Origin: Sodalis sp. Ffu
Lineage (GTDB): Bacteria; Pseudomonadota; Gammaproteobacteria; Enterobacterales; Enterobacteriaceae
Direction: 5' to 3'
Assembly: GCA_024748595.1 (NCBI GenBank)
Contig: CP072944.1
Location: 652,001 to 716,000, forward strand
DNA: 64,000 bases
In this document: piece after piece, positions 33,201-43,134 of the stretch
Layout of the letters: the number at the start of each line of letters is the position of its first letter
Position numbering within the stretch: the stretch's first letter is position 1
Notes under the pieces: model-generated
The model's database searches: none
Told to the model about the DNA's origin: nothing
The model's input: only the letters and a program-made list of their open reading frames with translations
Translations under genes and position numbers: made by a program

Positions 33201-33738
33201 AAAAGATATGCATCCCACGGATCGTGGCAAAATAGTCACCGCGGTCGGCCTGGTGCTTTCAGCCCAAATAATGATCACCAAGCGGGGTAACCGCATCGGC
33301 GTGTGCACGCTCGATGATCAATCTGGACGTCTAGATGTCATATTATTTACGGATACGCTAAGAAAATACCAGCATTTGCTGAAAAAAGACCGTATTCTTA
33401 TCGCTCAGGGACCGGTCAGTTTCGATGATTTCAACAGTAGTCTTAAAATGACAGCACGCAAACTGATGGATATCAGCGAAGCACGTGAAAAATATGTGCG
33501 CGGAATTGCTATCTCCCTGACTGACAAACAAATTGATGAACAGCTTTTAAATCGTCTCCGTTTATCTTTGGAACCACATCGATCAGGGATAGTTCCAGTA
33601 TATCTTTACTATCAACGAAAAGATATGTGCGCACGACTACGATTTGGCGAAACATGGCGGGTAACCCCCACTAATCGCTTACTGAATGACTTGCGTACAC
33701 TTATCGGTAATGAACAAGTGGAACTCGAATTTGACTAA
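30256..33738 (+). CDS. dnaE: DNA polymerase III alpha subunit
   Basis: 1160 residues, the same as E. coli. It is the catalytic subunit of the replicative polymerase. The N-terminal PHP domain begins [19 protein letters not shown]. The palm catalytic acids are in [16 protein letters not shown] near residue 400, with [16 protein letters not shown] just before. Fingers motifs include [22 protein letters not shown]. The C-terminal part has the helix-hairpin-helix and OB-fold, then the tau-binding end. It partners DnaQ, encoded at 6156-6905. The start is ATG 30256 with a weak ribosome-binding site. accA follows after 12 bp, so they are likely co-transcribed. Confidence 0.98.
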   Translation: MTEPRFIHLRVHSDYSMIDGLVKIGPLVKKAAVMQMPALALTDFTNLCGLIKFYDAAHSAGIKPIIGADFLVRSAMLGNELAELTILAANNVGYQHLTLLISQAYQRGYGVRGPIIDRDWLIDHHDGLIILSGGRNGDVGKYLIRGNMPQVEQCLEFYECYFPDRYYLELIRTGRQNEESYLQAAVTLAMLKGLPVVANNDIRFVSPEDFNAHEIRVAIHDGFILDDVKRQSHYSPQQFMRSEQEMCELFTDLPEALANSVEIARRCNVTIFLGKYFLPQFPTGEMSTEDYLIMRSHEGLEERLAFLFPNSEKRLSKRPLYDERLNFELQVINQMGFPGYFLIVMEFIQWAKDNGIPVGPGRGSGTGSLVAYALKITDLNPLAFDLLFERFLNPERVSMPDFDVDFCMEKRDLVIDHVADTYGRHAVSQIITFGTMTAKAVIRDVGRVLGHPYSFVDRISKLVPIDPGITLKKAFVAEPQLQELYDNDKEIRALIDMARKLEGVTRNAGKHAGGVVIAPTKITDFAPLYCDAEGNYPVTQFDKNDVEHAGLVKFDFLGLRTLTIINWALEMINSRRERQKLPAINITTISLDDKKSFDMLQRSETTAVFQLESRGMKDLIKRLQPDCFEDMIALVALFRPGPLQSGMVDNFINRKHGREAISYPDIQWQHESLQPVLKPTYGIILYQEQVIQIAQVLAGYTLGGADILRRAMGKKKPLEMAKQRSVFKNGAKRLGIDGELSMKIFDLVEKFASYGFNKSHSAAYALVSYQTLWLKTHYPAEFMAAVMTADMDNTEKIVRLVNECWRMGLKVLPPDINSGQSHFGVNDAEEIVYGIGAIKGVGEKPIETIIEARNQYGNFRELFDLCARADIKKLNRRVLEKLIMSGAFDRLGPHRAALMHSLDDALKAADQHAKAEAIGQGDMFGVLSEKQETVQAFYKNVPPWPEQVLLEAERESLGLYLTGHPITQYLGEIERYAGGMRLKDMHPTDRGKIVTAVGLVLSAQIMITKRGNRIGVCTLDDQSGRLDVILFTDTLRKYQHLLKKDRILIAQGPVSFDDFNSSLKMTARKLMDISEAREKYVRGIAISLTDKQIDEQLLNRLRLSLEPHRSGIVPVYLYYQRKDMCARLRFGETWRVTPTNRLLNDLRTLIGNEQVELEFD

Positions 33739-33750
33739 TATAGGAACACT

Positions 33751-34710
33751 ATGAGTCTAAATTTTCTTGATTTTGAACAACCGATTGCAGAGCTGGAAGC
33801 AAAAATTGACTTGCTGACCACGGTCAGCCGTCAAAATGAAACATTAGATATAAATCTAGATGAAGAAGTGCAGCGCTTGCGCGAAAAAAGAATCGATCTG
33901 ATCCGTAAAATTTTCTCCGATCTGGGAGCCTGGCAGATTGCTCAGTTAGCCAGACATCCGTGTCGTCCCTATACACTGGATTATGTACAGCATATCTTCA
34001 CCGACTTCGACGAACTATCAGGCGATCGATCTTATGCAGATGATAAAGCCATTGTTGGCGGAGTTGCGCGTCTTGACTCACGACCCGTGATGATCATCGG
34101 CCATCAGAAAGGGCGAGAAACCAAAGAAAAGATCCGCCGCAACTTCGGCATGCCAGCACCGGAAGGCTACCGCAAAGCACTGCGTCTGATGGAAATGGCT
34201 GAGCGATTTAAAATACCTTTAATTACCTTTATAGACACCCCAGGGGCTTATCCCGGAGTCGGCGCCGAAGAACGCGGCCAGTCTGAAGCTATTGCTAAAA
34301 ACCTGCGTGAAATGTCTGGCCTACGTATACCAATAGTCTGTATCGTAATCGGAGAAGGTGGATCTGGGGGAGCATTAGCTATTGGCGTCGGTGATAAAGT
34401 TAATATGCTGGAATACAGCACTTACTCAGTGATTTCTCCGGAAGGTTGTGCTTCTATTTTGTGGAAAAATGCAAAAAAAGCGCCAACAGCCGCAGAAGCA
34501 ATGGGAATTATCGCGCCGCGCTTAAAAGAACTTGAGCTCATTGATAGCATCGTGCCAGAACCTCTGGGCGGTGCCCACCGGGATTTACCTGCCATTGCCG
34601 CTTCGTTGAAAGCACAGCTGCTATCAGATCTTGCTGAACTAAATAACTTAAATGAAAAAGAACTACTGAACCGTCGTTACCACCGGCTGATGAACTACGG
34701 ATATTGCTAA
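33751..34710 (+). CDS. accA: Acetyl-CoA carboxylase carboxyltransferase subunit alpha
   Basis: 319 residues, same as E. coli. With AccD it transfers carboxyl from biotin to acetyl-CoA, making malonyl-CoA for fatty-acid synthesis. Visible are an N-terminal coiled region ([14 protein letters not shown]), [54 protein letters not shown] and [18 protein letters not shown], the oxyanion-hole glycines. GGAAC precedes ATG 33751. In E. coli ldcC and yaeR follow, then tilS; here both intervening genes are gone and an IS remnant lies before tilS. Confidence 0.98.
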   Translation: MSLNFLDFEQPIAELEAKIDLLTTVSRQNETLDINLDEEVQRLREKRIDLIRKIFSDLGAWQIAQLARHPCRPYTLDYVQHIFTDFDELSGDRSYADDKAIVGGVARLDSRPVMIIGHQKGRETKEKIRRNFGMPAPEGYRKALRLMEMAERFKIPLITFIDTPGAYPGVGAEERGQSEAIAKNLREMSGLRIPIVCIVIGEGGSGGALAIGVGDKVNMLEYSTYSVISPEGCASILWKNAKKAPTAAEAMGIIAPRLKELELIDSIVPEPLGGAHRDLPAIAASLKAQLLSDLAELNNLNEKELLNRRYHRLMNYGYC

Positions 34711-35047
34711 GAAATCGCTGAAACCGTTTTATCTTATCATCATCCTCCCTAACTATGCCGCGCGCGTCTGAAGGAAAAAGGCTACTACGAACTTGCACAC
34801 TTACTGTTCGTCTCAATTGATCAAGACTTAATTGCAATTTTGAGACTTTCAACTAGCAAATTTCATACTGCGACGCTATAGCCACCACCATGGCAGCTAT
34901 AAGCGTAATTCAGCTTTTAAAAAAGAAGCGCATCACCAGCATCATCTTTGACTAAAATTTATACAGCATGAAGCTTTACTTTTTAAGTATGGCTTGAATA
35001 AAACTTAGAATATCAACTAACATATCTATTAATATACTATCTATATA
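34711..35047. other. Gap after accA in place of ldcC and yaeR
   Basis: No intact gene. A short stretch at about 34805-34880 read in the plus direction (LIAILRLSTSKFHTATL) faintly recalls the start of YaeR, but I do not rely on it. No terminator with a T run was found. Confidence 0.35.
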
Positions 35048-35843
35048 AGCTTTTTTGAATAAATAAAATTTTGAAATCACTACTTGGGCAAGCACAATAA
35101 AGCCCTAATCAAAACGCGGATTGCTGAGATATTCAGATTGCATCCTCAGTCATTGACACTACCTGGTACGAAAAAAATAAAAACCAATTCAACAAACTAT
35201 TTTAGAAGATAGCCATCAAAACTATATCAATATTAAAAATCAATCTTCCGCCTAACTCTGCAAATAATACAAGTTTTTATAAATTTCATATTTTTCAATT
35301 ATGAGAGTTCCTCTACATCAGCATAAATAAACACGATAAAACATTAATATCATAAAAAACTTAACACGTAACAATATTGCTCATACTTACTATTGACGCT
35401 AGCGATACTGAGATGAAGACACATGGAAAGTCAAAATACATGATTAAAAAAATGCCGTAGATAGCGCTAACACCATGTGACGGACGATACCACACAACAT
35501 GAAATAATCCTCTCTGACCTATCGACTGACATATAACGGATACAGAAGCCTTTAAATATCTATTGCAGCAAACTAAAGAAATTAAACTACTAAAACTATC
35601 CTAAAAAAGCCTGCGACTAATTAATTATATGCTAACATAGGGAAGCTAGTAGATAAATACTGGAATAATATTTATGCTCTTTGGCATAGATAGCTATGTC
35701 ACGAATAAAATAGGTAATTTGATAGATACTTATATTACGAGGTTATAATGCCCAGCTAAGGACCTGTCAACAAACGCATAGTTTAACTACTTTAAACTTA
35801 ATAAAGAAAAAGCTTGCTGACATCAAATTTATTCAACAAAGCA
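35048..35843 (+). mobile_element. Decayed IS903-group element with both terminal repeats
   Basis: The left end AGCTTTTTTGAATAAATA (35048-35065) and right end AATTTATTCAACAAAGCA (35826-35843) are inverted copies of the IS903-type repeat (15 and 16 of 18 matching). Between them NHYLGKHNKALIKTRIAEIF (about 35085) matches the N-terminal ITNWSTYNKALINRGSLTFW. The NVM..AHL block is at about 35350 and CACGAATAAAA at about 35701. It is about 800 bp against roughly 1.06 kb for an intact IS903, so internal deletions occurred. No frame is intact. It ends 57 bp before the tilS start. Confidence 0.87.
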
Positions 35844-35900
35844 GCCAAAAAAAGTTTTTCTTACTTTAGTGAACCTGACGAATTGTTACTAGGAGCTTGT

Positions 35901-37394
35901 ATGAATCCTGAATTTGATGCACCTACCAGAGTATTTTCGCTGCGCCAGCAAGCCGAGGCCTGCATAGTCGGTCACCGACGGCTTTTATTAGCATTCAGCG
36001 GTGGACTCGACTCCACGGTACTGCTTGATGTACTAACGGCGTGGCGTAACTCCGAGGTAACTTCGGCGGATACAAAGTTTCCGCTAAAGCTGCGAGCCAT
36101 CCATGTGCACCATGGAATCTGTCAGCACGCCGATCATTGGGCTGAACATTGTGCGCAACAATGCCAGCTACGTGGAGTGCCGTTTAACGTCATTTTTATT
36201 AACCTTGATAAAAATGCGCCAGACGGCATTGAATCTGCTGCTCGACATACGCGCTACCAAGTATTGCGTGACAATCTACTTCCCCATGAAGTACTAGTGA
36301 CAGCCCAGCATCTGGATGATCAGGCTGAAACGCTGCTTCTGGCACTGAAACGCGGCAGTGGCCCAGCTGGTCTTGCAGCGATGGCGGCAAATGCACCCTA
36401 TTATGGCCATCGCCTATTAAGGCCCTTGTTGGCCTGTCATCAGACACAACTTGAAATGTATGCTCATGAGCACCATCTCAATTGGATTGAAGATGACAGT
36501 AACAAAGATATTCATTACGACCGTAGCTTTATACGCTCACATATTCTACCGCCGATGCGGCAACGCTGGCCATGGTTTAGTGAGGCTGTTGCGCGCAGCG
36601 CGCAACTATGTGCAGAACAGGAGGCTCTGCTGGATGAATTATTGGCAGACACTTTGGCAACATTAACGCAACCAGACGGATCGCTGCAACTCATGGAATT
36701 AATACCAATGAGCGCACCACGACGCCGTGCACTTCTGCGCCGCTGGTTGGCTAACAGTGGTGCTAGAATGGCCTCACGCAAAAAGCTAGATCATATCTGG
36801 CAGGAAGTGGTCCTTAGCAGACGAGACTCCGCTTCACAGCTACAACTAGATGATCTGCTGCTGCGTCGTTTCTGTGATCGGCTCTACTTGTTACCGATTC
36901 AAGTAGCCTACCCCCTAGATAAGATGGTACTACCCTGGCCATCAGTCAAAACAGTGCTTTCTCTACCACAAGAATTAGGGGTGCTAATTCGTCATTTGGT
37001 GCCTACTAGCACTATAGTAATAGATGAACAGGACTCGCTGCCAGAGAACCTATCTCCCGATACCAGCGAGGTTTTCAAGGTAGCAGCGCGTTGCGTGATC
37101 CGTGCGCCTCTATTTGATGAGCAGGTCTCAGTAAGATTTGGCAGTGTAAGTGGTTTACAGCACATTGTAGGGCGGCACCGCGGCCGATCGCTTAAAAAGC
37201 TCTGGCAAGAGCTAAAGATCCCACCATGGCTACGCAGAAGAACACCGCTATTATTTTATAATCAGACGCTCATTGCCGTATTAGGTGTATTTATAACCCA
37301 AAAAGGTGAAGCTAAGAAGCAAAATAGGCGATGGCAGCTATATTGGTTACAGAAGCAATCATGCCATTTCCACAGTTCAGAAAGAAAAAGGTGA
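35901..37394 (+). CDS. tilS: tRNA(Ile)-lysidine synthase
   Basis: 497 residues, longer than the 432 of E. coli TilS. It converts C34 of the AUA-reading tRNA-Ile to lysidine with ATP and lysine and is essential where AUA is decoded that way. The N-terminal PP-loop is LLAFSGGLDSTVLLDVL; then IHVHHGICQHADHWAEHC, TAQHLDDQAETLLLALKRGSG and EDDSNKDIHYDRSFIRSHIL complete the catalytic domain. The C-terminal tRNA-binding domain ends KKLWQELKIPPWLRRRTPLLFYN. I chose ATG 35901, with AGGAG upstream; an in-frame extension from 35814 translates the end of the IS remnant. Extra length lies mainly around residues 330-400, between the middle and C-terminal domains. Confidence 0.94.
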   Translation: MNPEFDAPTRVFSLRQQAEACIVGHRRLLLAFSGGLDSTVLLDVLTAWRNSEVTSADTKFPLKLRAIHVHHGICQHADHWAEHCAQQCQLRGVPFNVIFINLDKNAPDGIESAARHTRYQVLRDNLLPHEVLVTAQHLDDQAETLLLALKRGSGPAGLAAMAANAPYYGHRLLRPLLACHQTQLEMYAHEHHLNWIEDDSNKDIHYDRSFIRSHILPPMRQRWPWFSEAVARSAQLCAEQEALLDELLADTLATLTQPDGSLQLMELIPMSAPRRRALLRRWLANSGARMASRKKLDHIWQEVVLSRRDSASQLQLDDLLLRRFCDRLYLLPIQVAYPLDKMVLPWPSVKTVLSLPQELGVLIRHLVPTSTIVIDEQDSLPENLSPDTSEVFKVAARCVIRAPLFDEQVSVRFGSVSGLQHIVGRHRGRSLKKLWQELKIPPWLRRRTPLLFYNQTLIAVLGVFITQKGEAKKQNRRWQLYWLQKQSCHFHSSERKR

Positions 37395-37929
37395 AGAATT
37401 AAAAAATAGGCTCTGCGAGCATTAATTTAAAAAAACACACACAACCGTACCATGCAGCTTCAATGCACAACTCATTAGCTGATTCAATGAATAGATATTC
37501 AACATATTCTTTATATAGCATTTTATACGCAGCGCCGTGAGATTTTCCTCTTTTTTGAATGTAATATAGATAGCTCCACACTATCGTAACCATTACAGTT
37601 AATGGGCTAATACATGCATGACATAATTAAATAGTAAATATCATATCTGTTTACTAATGCCTTGACCAATTTTAAAAAACAAAAGAATACCGCGACATAA
37701 TTTAACCGTATCTCTTTAAACGATTCTGATAGTACAAAGAGACTTCTTTCTCTAATAAATAAAAATTAAACAAGGCTAGCTTAGCAACCGTTGATGTAGT
37801 TATTGCCAGTAAAGATCTATTAAAAAAACAAAAAAGCCAATCTTTACGCTTACACGGCCAAGCATTAAAAAGTTTTATGACTCCATTTTTATTAATAAAA
37901 TATTCCTCTACATTACCTAAATTTAACCT
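37395..37929. other. AT-rich gap after tilS
   Basis: No recognised gene. E. coli has rof and yaeP here; neither is seen. A 64-codon minus-strand frame (37399-37593) has no homology I can name. This gap starts the synteny break to the yci/trp region. Confidence 0.45.
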
Positions 37930-38190
37930 ACATCAATACGAGTAATTAAAAGTTAACGTAAAACTTCTGCCACAGCAAAATCGCTCATATTACTTCACAC
38001 TACTGCGCTAAAAATTTTAAGGAAAGTAAAGTAAAAGCCATAGAATACATCATCAAAAAACATAGGGATCAGCGACTTTAATCTATCGCAGATTCATATA
38101 ACAAGAATGAGAACACTATAGCAACTTATAAAACATTAAAACAGCTACACCAGATAGAGATCTGATACGCATAGTAACCACTTAAAGCAC
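37930..38190 (+). mobile_element. Decayed IS903-group fragment
   Basis: CTGCCACAGCAAAATCGCTC followed by CATATTACTTCACACTACTG (about 37967-38006) resembles the conserved ACACATAGCAACATTGCTCA core shared by the other copies. The call is weaker than for the others. It lies in the synteny break between tilS and yciB. Confidence 0.55.
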
Positions 38191-38194
38191 TGAT

Positions 38195-38480
38195 GAATTT
38201 ATTGAATAAATATAAACAACACGATCCTGTCCTTCATTAAAAATCTCACACCACTCTACGGTGTCTGACATAACTAGATAATCATTAGTTTCCAGCTAGA
38301 TATCTTATCTAATAATGTCAGAAATCTATTGAATTGCCGTTTTATTCGTGGCATTGCGTTACCCCAGAATACCTTGACGGATGACTAACCTTTTAGTTTT
38401 AGTAAAATCATTATTTCATTACTTGAATGGAACATTCACCTGATTTCTATTTAGATTACCCCGCTAAAATTAAAGGCTTC
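38195..38480 (-). mobile_element. Decayed IS903-group fragment, reverse orientation
   Basis: Begins with GAATTTATTGAATAAATA (14 of 18 terminal-repeat matches). Its next 150 bases resemble those after the terminal repeat at 17325, including CACTCTACGGTG against CACTACATGGTG, and TTTTATTCGTGGCAT at about 38341 (reverse of the DRNRA block). Confidence 0.65.
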
Positions 38481-39079
38481 TTTTCTGAGTGATATAGTCA
38501 ATCATCTTATTTCTTTAAATAAACTAAACGAATACTATATTTCACGCGTATCATAATCTTAAAAGCTAGCATCTTTATTTTCAACATGTTTGTTTATTGC
38601 AATCGTTTTGAATAATACTTCTATATCTCCGTTACATTAACTACACAACAGGTCGACTGAGTTGCAAATTATGACGCTTTTACCATTTATTCTGATTTTT
38701 TCACGCTAAGTATAGAGGTTACATTAATAATTACTCGTTTATTGTATAGAATCCAGGACAAGGTAAAAGAACTTTTATTAACTATAAGTGGAATCATAAA
38801 ACTTTGTAACATTTACCGTGTTAAAGCAAAAATTAACTTTAACATCATCAACAGATATAATAACTATTTATAAATCGCGCATAATAAACCTTATAAATTT
38901 CATTCCATTATATGGCCAAAAGCTGAGCTATCCAATCAAAACATCAGTGATCTGCATTTATTAACATTTATTATAGCTCGCTCACTTAATAATTTTAAAT
39001 CCTTACTTTACTATAAAGAGATGTTTTCTGGGAAATAAGTAATCTCCCCATCATTATAAAAAAAATAAATTAATGGATA
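38481..39079. other. AT-rich gap before the yciB fossil
   Basis: No gene recognised. yciA, next to yciB in E. coli, is not found. Possible further IS debris, not assignable. Confidence 0.4.
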
Positions 39080-39605
39080 TTATTTTGCCATATGAAAATA
39101 AAGATAAATTCCGTTAAATAATATAAAAATTAGCGTCAAGCCTGTAAAGCCAAAAACTTTGAAATATACCCAAACACTTTGAGATAATAAAAAAGCAATA
39201 TAAATATTTACCCCGCCACAAATCAAAAAATATTGCCTAGGTAATATTTAAATTGCCCCATACCCTGGCAGGAAGATAAATTTTTATCCAGCATCTTCTG
39301 AATTAAGGTTTTACCAAATACAAACTGACTGAGGAGCAGCACTAAAGCAAACAATACATAGATGATTGTAACCTTCCATTTAATAAATGCTGCATTGTGG
39401 TAATACAGCGTCAGAGAGCCAAAAAAAATAGCTACTAGCACAAACGTAATTAGAGCAACGTTTTCTACCCTGCGATAGCGTAGCCAGGTGTAAAATATCA
39501 CCAGTGCAGAAGTAAAAATCATAGCTCCTGAAGCGTAAAAAATATCGTACAACTTATAAATAATAAAAAAGACCATAACGAAACAAAATCGAGAAATTGC
39601 TTCAT
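39080..39605 (-). pseudogene. yciB: yciB (inner membrane septation protein A) with two single-base deletions
   Basis: Read with two frame corrections, the whole 179-residue family is present. [10 protein letters not shown] starts at 39605; one base is missing near 39575; then [30 protein letters not shown] through [21 protein letters not shown] follows. A T is missing in a run on the coding strand (A-run 39225-39230); then [33 protein letters not shown] and HMAK end the gene at 39080. The frame open at 39223-39636 is only its middle plus out-of-frame upstream codons. Known: YciB is a membrane protein linked to cell-envelope and division functions. The conservation suggests recent death, or rescue by slippage at the second site only. 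Confidence 0.9.
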
Positions 39606-39648
39606 AATAAAATCCGTGATTAAAAAAAGGATACACATCAATTAATCA

Positions 39649-40389
39649 TCAATCTTCGCGAAGCAACATATATAAGCGATAAAGATAAATTAATAACAGA
39701 GCAGAAATCAAATTGCTTAATACGCTCAATAACACCGCCGATACTAGGTTAGAGACCATGGTAAACTGCATTGCCAACAGCAGTACCACCGCTTTTGCCA
39801 ACAACCAAAATAATACTGCTGGTGCAATCAAACGTATATTGGCGTAAGCTAGCTTTGAACTGAGACGCATAGATTTTATGGCTCCTAGATTATCGCTGGT
39901 GGCTATAATCGGCGCCAGACTAAAAGCAATAGCCAACAATACGCCTGGTAACAGCAACAGCAACCCCAATTGTACCAGCAACGTAGTAAGAAAGATCAGC
40001 AGCAATAGGCGCGGCAATAAAGGCGCCGACAAACCAATAGAGAGCAGCACACTAACAGGCTGATGATTCGAGACAAGACGAATCATTGTCAATAGACCGC
40101 TAGCTAACAGTACATTACCCACCAAACTTGCAAAAGTGCCAGCCACTGAAGCTTTTAACAGAATTCGCTGTTGATCCACAGACATCTGTCCAACGATTTG
40201 CTGAAAAGTCATGCCGGCGGTGTTGCCCATTTCAGCACTGCCGCCAAGAGCAATCGACTGCTCGTTTTCCGGCGATAACACATGGCCCAACACGACGCTT
40301 ATCAGCGCCGTCAACAACGCCAGCAAGATGATGCTGCCGAATTGGTTACGAAAGAAGTTTCGCATATCACGGTATAAAGTACTCACCAT
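39649..40389 (-). CDS. yciC: UPF0259 family membrane protein YciC
   Basis: 246 residues (E. coli YciC 247), a multi-pass inner-membrane protein of unknown function. It starts MVSTLYRDMRNFFRNQFGSI (E. coli VYRDTGNFFRNQF), followed by about six hydrophobic helices, with LLIFLTTLLVQLGLLLLLPG, SMRLSSKLAYANIRLIAPAVLFWLLAK and LSNLISALLLIYLYRLYMLLRED at the end. I chose ATG 40389 with GGAG and CCCCC upstream; an in-frame start at 40476 adds 29 unmatched residues. It lies upstream of the broken yciB on the same strand, as in E. coli, and is the only intact gene between tilS and sohB. Confidence 0.92.
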   Translation of the reverse strand: MVSTLYRDMRNFFRNQFGSIILLALLTALISVVLGHVLSPENEQSIALGGSAEMGNTAGMTFQQIVGQMSVDQQRILLKASVAGTFASLVGNVLLASGLLTMIRLVSNHQPVSVLLSIGLSAPLLPRLLLLIFLTTLLVQLGLLLLLPGVLLAIAFSLAPIIATSDNLGAIKSMRLSSKLAYANIRLIAPAVLFWLLAKAVVLLLAMQFTMVSNLVSAVLLSVLSNLISALLLIYLYRLYMLLRED

Positions 40390-41439
40390 AATTGGCACAG
40401 GGGGGAGCTCCTTGGAATAACATTTAAAAATATATCCTAATTCTACCTTATTACTTGACGGCTTGGCACCCCCCACACGTCATCTCCCTCTAAAGCGTAC
40501 CAGAAATTGACAGCATAGGTGGAACATGCAATTAATACACGCTGGTAAGATTAATAACGTATTTATCTAAAATTTTTTAAAACTAAGGACGTGACGCATA
40601 GACGCTCCAACTCATACAGCAGAAACCCAATTTCATTGATCGATACGCGGCAACGCGGCTTCTATGGATGATAACTGCATAATATGCGGCAAAAAAAGTG
40701 ATCAGAAATTCTAATACTACCATCACAGATTAACCTTTTTTGTCTTATGACAAATAAAACTCAATGCAACAAATCAATGTAACAAACACCAAAGACTCAT
40801 GCAAAGATTACCATTTACACTCATAATGTTATACACTAACTCCATAGAACTCGAATTTATAGTTACAATCCTAATTACTTATTGTACAGCTACGCAAAAG
40901 ACTGATACTGAGAAATATTTACAGGAATAGAGGTACCACACATGGTCTACACCACCTATAATTTTAGCTATTTTTATCGCCAACTGTATTTATTCTTGAG
41001 CAAAGCTGTTCAATAAATCGCTTGGTCTCGCAAATCAGCCAGTACTGTCTAAGCTCGCTGCAATTAAAACTTACCTCACCGACGATACTTTCTTTCAATT
41101 AAACACACCTACCTATCAGCATTATCGCTGTATTACGTGTTGTGTGTTAGCTATAACATATGTTTGGAAATAAAAACATAAGACCTGCCTATCATATCGA
41201 TCGCAAAACAGAACTAAAGTATTCCAGACTCATCAAAATTGATGAAGCCTACCGATAATACAAATAGAAAAAAATAAGCGCTGCGCCATTCACTAATTTT
41301 CAGACATCTCCTAATATCATGTTAAACATTAAATGAACCACTGCCCTAACTCTGATCAACATTATCCAGCCGTCGGCCCCTCTAGGGGCCAACCACTATG
41401 ATTACTCCTAGTGACTTTTTTAATCTTTCAACTTATTTC
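40390..41439. other. Non-coding gap upstream of yciC
   Basis: In E. coli ompW, yciE and yciF lie between yciC and trpA. No trace was recognised. No RNA gene or clear repeat seen. Confidence 0.45.
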
Positions 41440-41720
41440 TGCAAGCCCCAGCCGTGCTTCTAGAGTATTATATTACTCAGCGATAGGTCAAAATCGATAA
41501 TTATAGCGTTTTTCTAACCATATTCTTTGACTTTTCATTTATTTTCATCAAAACCTTTAGCCTAATAGAATTGATAACAACATAATAAGCAATCTAGACA
41601 AGTATCTAGGTTTTATAATATCGTTAATAAATTTATCACATTTACTGATGTAGTAGATCTCACAACATATAGGATTTAAGTGTATAAAAAATATTGTGAT
41701 GCTCATAACATCAAGAAAAG
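41440..41720 (-). mobile_element. Decayed IS903-group fragment, reverse orientation
   Basis: On the minus strand TTTTGATGAAAATAAATGAA and AGTCAAAGAATATGG (about 41520-41555) correspond to the TTTTTGATGAAAAAGAAAAA and GGTCAAGAAAAACC stretch of the copy at 17736. No terminal repeat found. Confidence 0.6.
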
Positions 41721-42395
41721 GATTTTATTAATATCAATGATCTGCGTTTGACAAAGATGTTGTTATAGATCGCTTTAGTGATTTTAAACCTTCGCTTTGC
41801 AATAAAGATATATATATACCCTTACTTAATTAAAAAAGTTCTATTTATTAAATAAAAATAATTTGAGTTAAAACTACCTGAGATCTGACAGGCTGGTAGA
41901 TCTAAATTATAACGTCAACATAGCAATTAGTATTATGGTGAAATCAATACCGATCTGCGTTTCAAGGCAATAAGCCAACAACAATCCATATTATACATCC
42001 CATCACAATATATCGACCTTTATGTTTTACATCGGTTGTCTTTCTTACACCCACTTTATCTTACCGTTGTTAATTCATCTGAAAGGCCAGTACATAAATT
42101 TTTATCCTGCGTGCAGTGATTAATTACTAGGAAGCCAAACACAGTCAACTTATTGTGTGTACCTCTAATACTATTGGTTTCTATGCTCTTTCCATCAGTT
42201 ACGATTCGTATGAAAGACGCGGCTAACTCAGCACTGCGCTTCTACACCCTTTCACTGATAAGAAAACTATTAAAAACTTTCTACGTTGATTTTATGGCTT
42301 TCACCTGCTATCATGCAGCAAACTTAGATTTGTACTTTAATAGTAATTATCGAATTGTTAACATACATACACTATTGATTTTATAGCCTCCGAAA
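41721..42395. other. AT-rich gap beside the trp fossil
   Basis: No recognisable gene. The 77-codon plus-strand frame at 42153-42386 has one hydrophobic start but no homology; it probably is chance. Confidence 0.4.
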
Positions 42396-43124
42396 CTAAA
42401 GTGTCACTGATAAAAATGCTACTACATCCATATTTTTTCAATAATGCGCACTATAGCCGAACCAGAAATAACACCATCAGCACTAGAGCATCATAAACTT
42501 GGGAGGGCTCTGAGATACCAAATCCCTGCAGTGCCGGTGCCGTATGGCATCTGATTAGGGTTTGCACCACATGAGTCCATGTGGTGTGAGCAATTTTTTC
42601 ACTACCATTCACACCAGAACAAGATTAGCAGGTAAGTATAATCGCAACCGCAATCCCCAACAAACATATCATCAATAATAAGATCGCGTTGGCGTCACTA
42701 CATACCACTTCGCGGCGCTGTGAAATAGCATACCTTCTTCCAGAAGAACATAAGCTACTAACACCAACTTGTACACAACGTGCGTAAAACGCGTCGATGC
42801 CCTTATTGAATGCCAATTGGCATACGTCATCAATAAACCAGATGGGAATCGTCGGGCATTTCTGACGAATAGCAGCCAGCATTTCAAAACAATGGTCTAG
42901 CGTCATACCAGCAGCAAAGACACGCAAAATAGCGTTCTCTATCGTGGGACCATCGGATCGAAAAACGGAATACCTAATTCCAACGCATCAGCACCGGCAC
43001 CGACAAGAGTATCGATAATTTGCAGGGAAAGAATGGGATTATGATCGCCCAGGATAACAAAAGGCACGAACGATCCTGCGTTACTAGTCGCCAGCTGGCT
43101 GAATAACTGCTGATAACGCTCCAT
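42396..43124 (-). pseudogene. trpA: Fossil of trpA (tryptophan synthase alpha)
   Basis: From 43124, [48 protein letters not shown] matches TrpA, then the frame breaks near 42945. [20 protein letters not shown] and RQKCPTIPI continue in another frame, then [13 protein letters not shown] in a third. Further down, LQGFGISEPSQVYDAL (about 42525) and ADGVISGSAIVRIIE (about 42450) match the C-terminal part. At least four frameshifts plus internal losses. Last gene of the trp operon, in its normal position. Confidence 0.93.
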
Positions 43125-43134
43125 TAAATCTCTC

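Noticed and set aside
34805-34880. Possible yaeR start after accA
   Set aside because: Resemblance limited to a few scattered residues; cannot be told from chance.
39223-39636. yciB as an intact 137-residue gene
   Set aside because: The true start (MKQFLDF) and true end are out of frame on both sides; the open frame is only the middle of the gene.
42153-42386. 77-codon plus-strand frame as a small membrane protein
   Set aside because: One hydrophobic stretch only, no ribosome-binding site, surrounded by debris.
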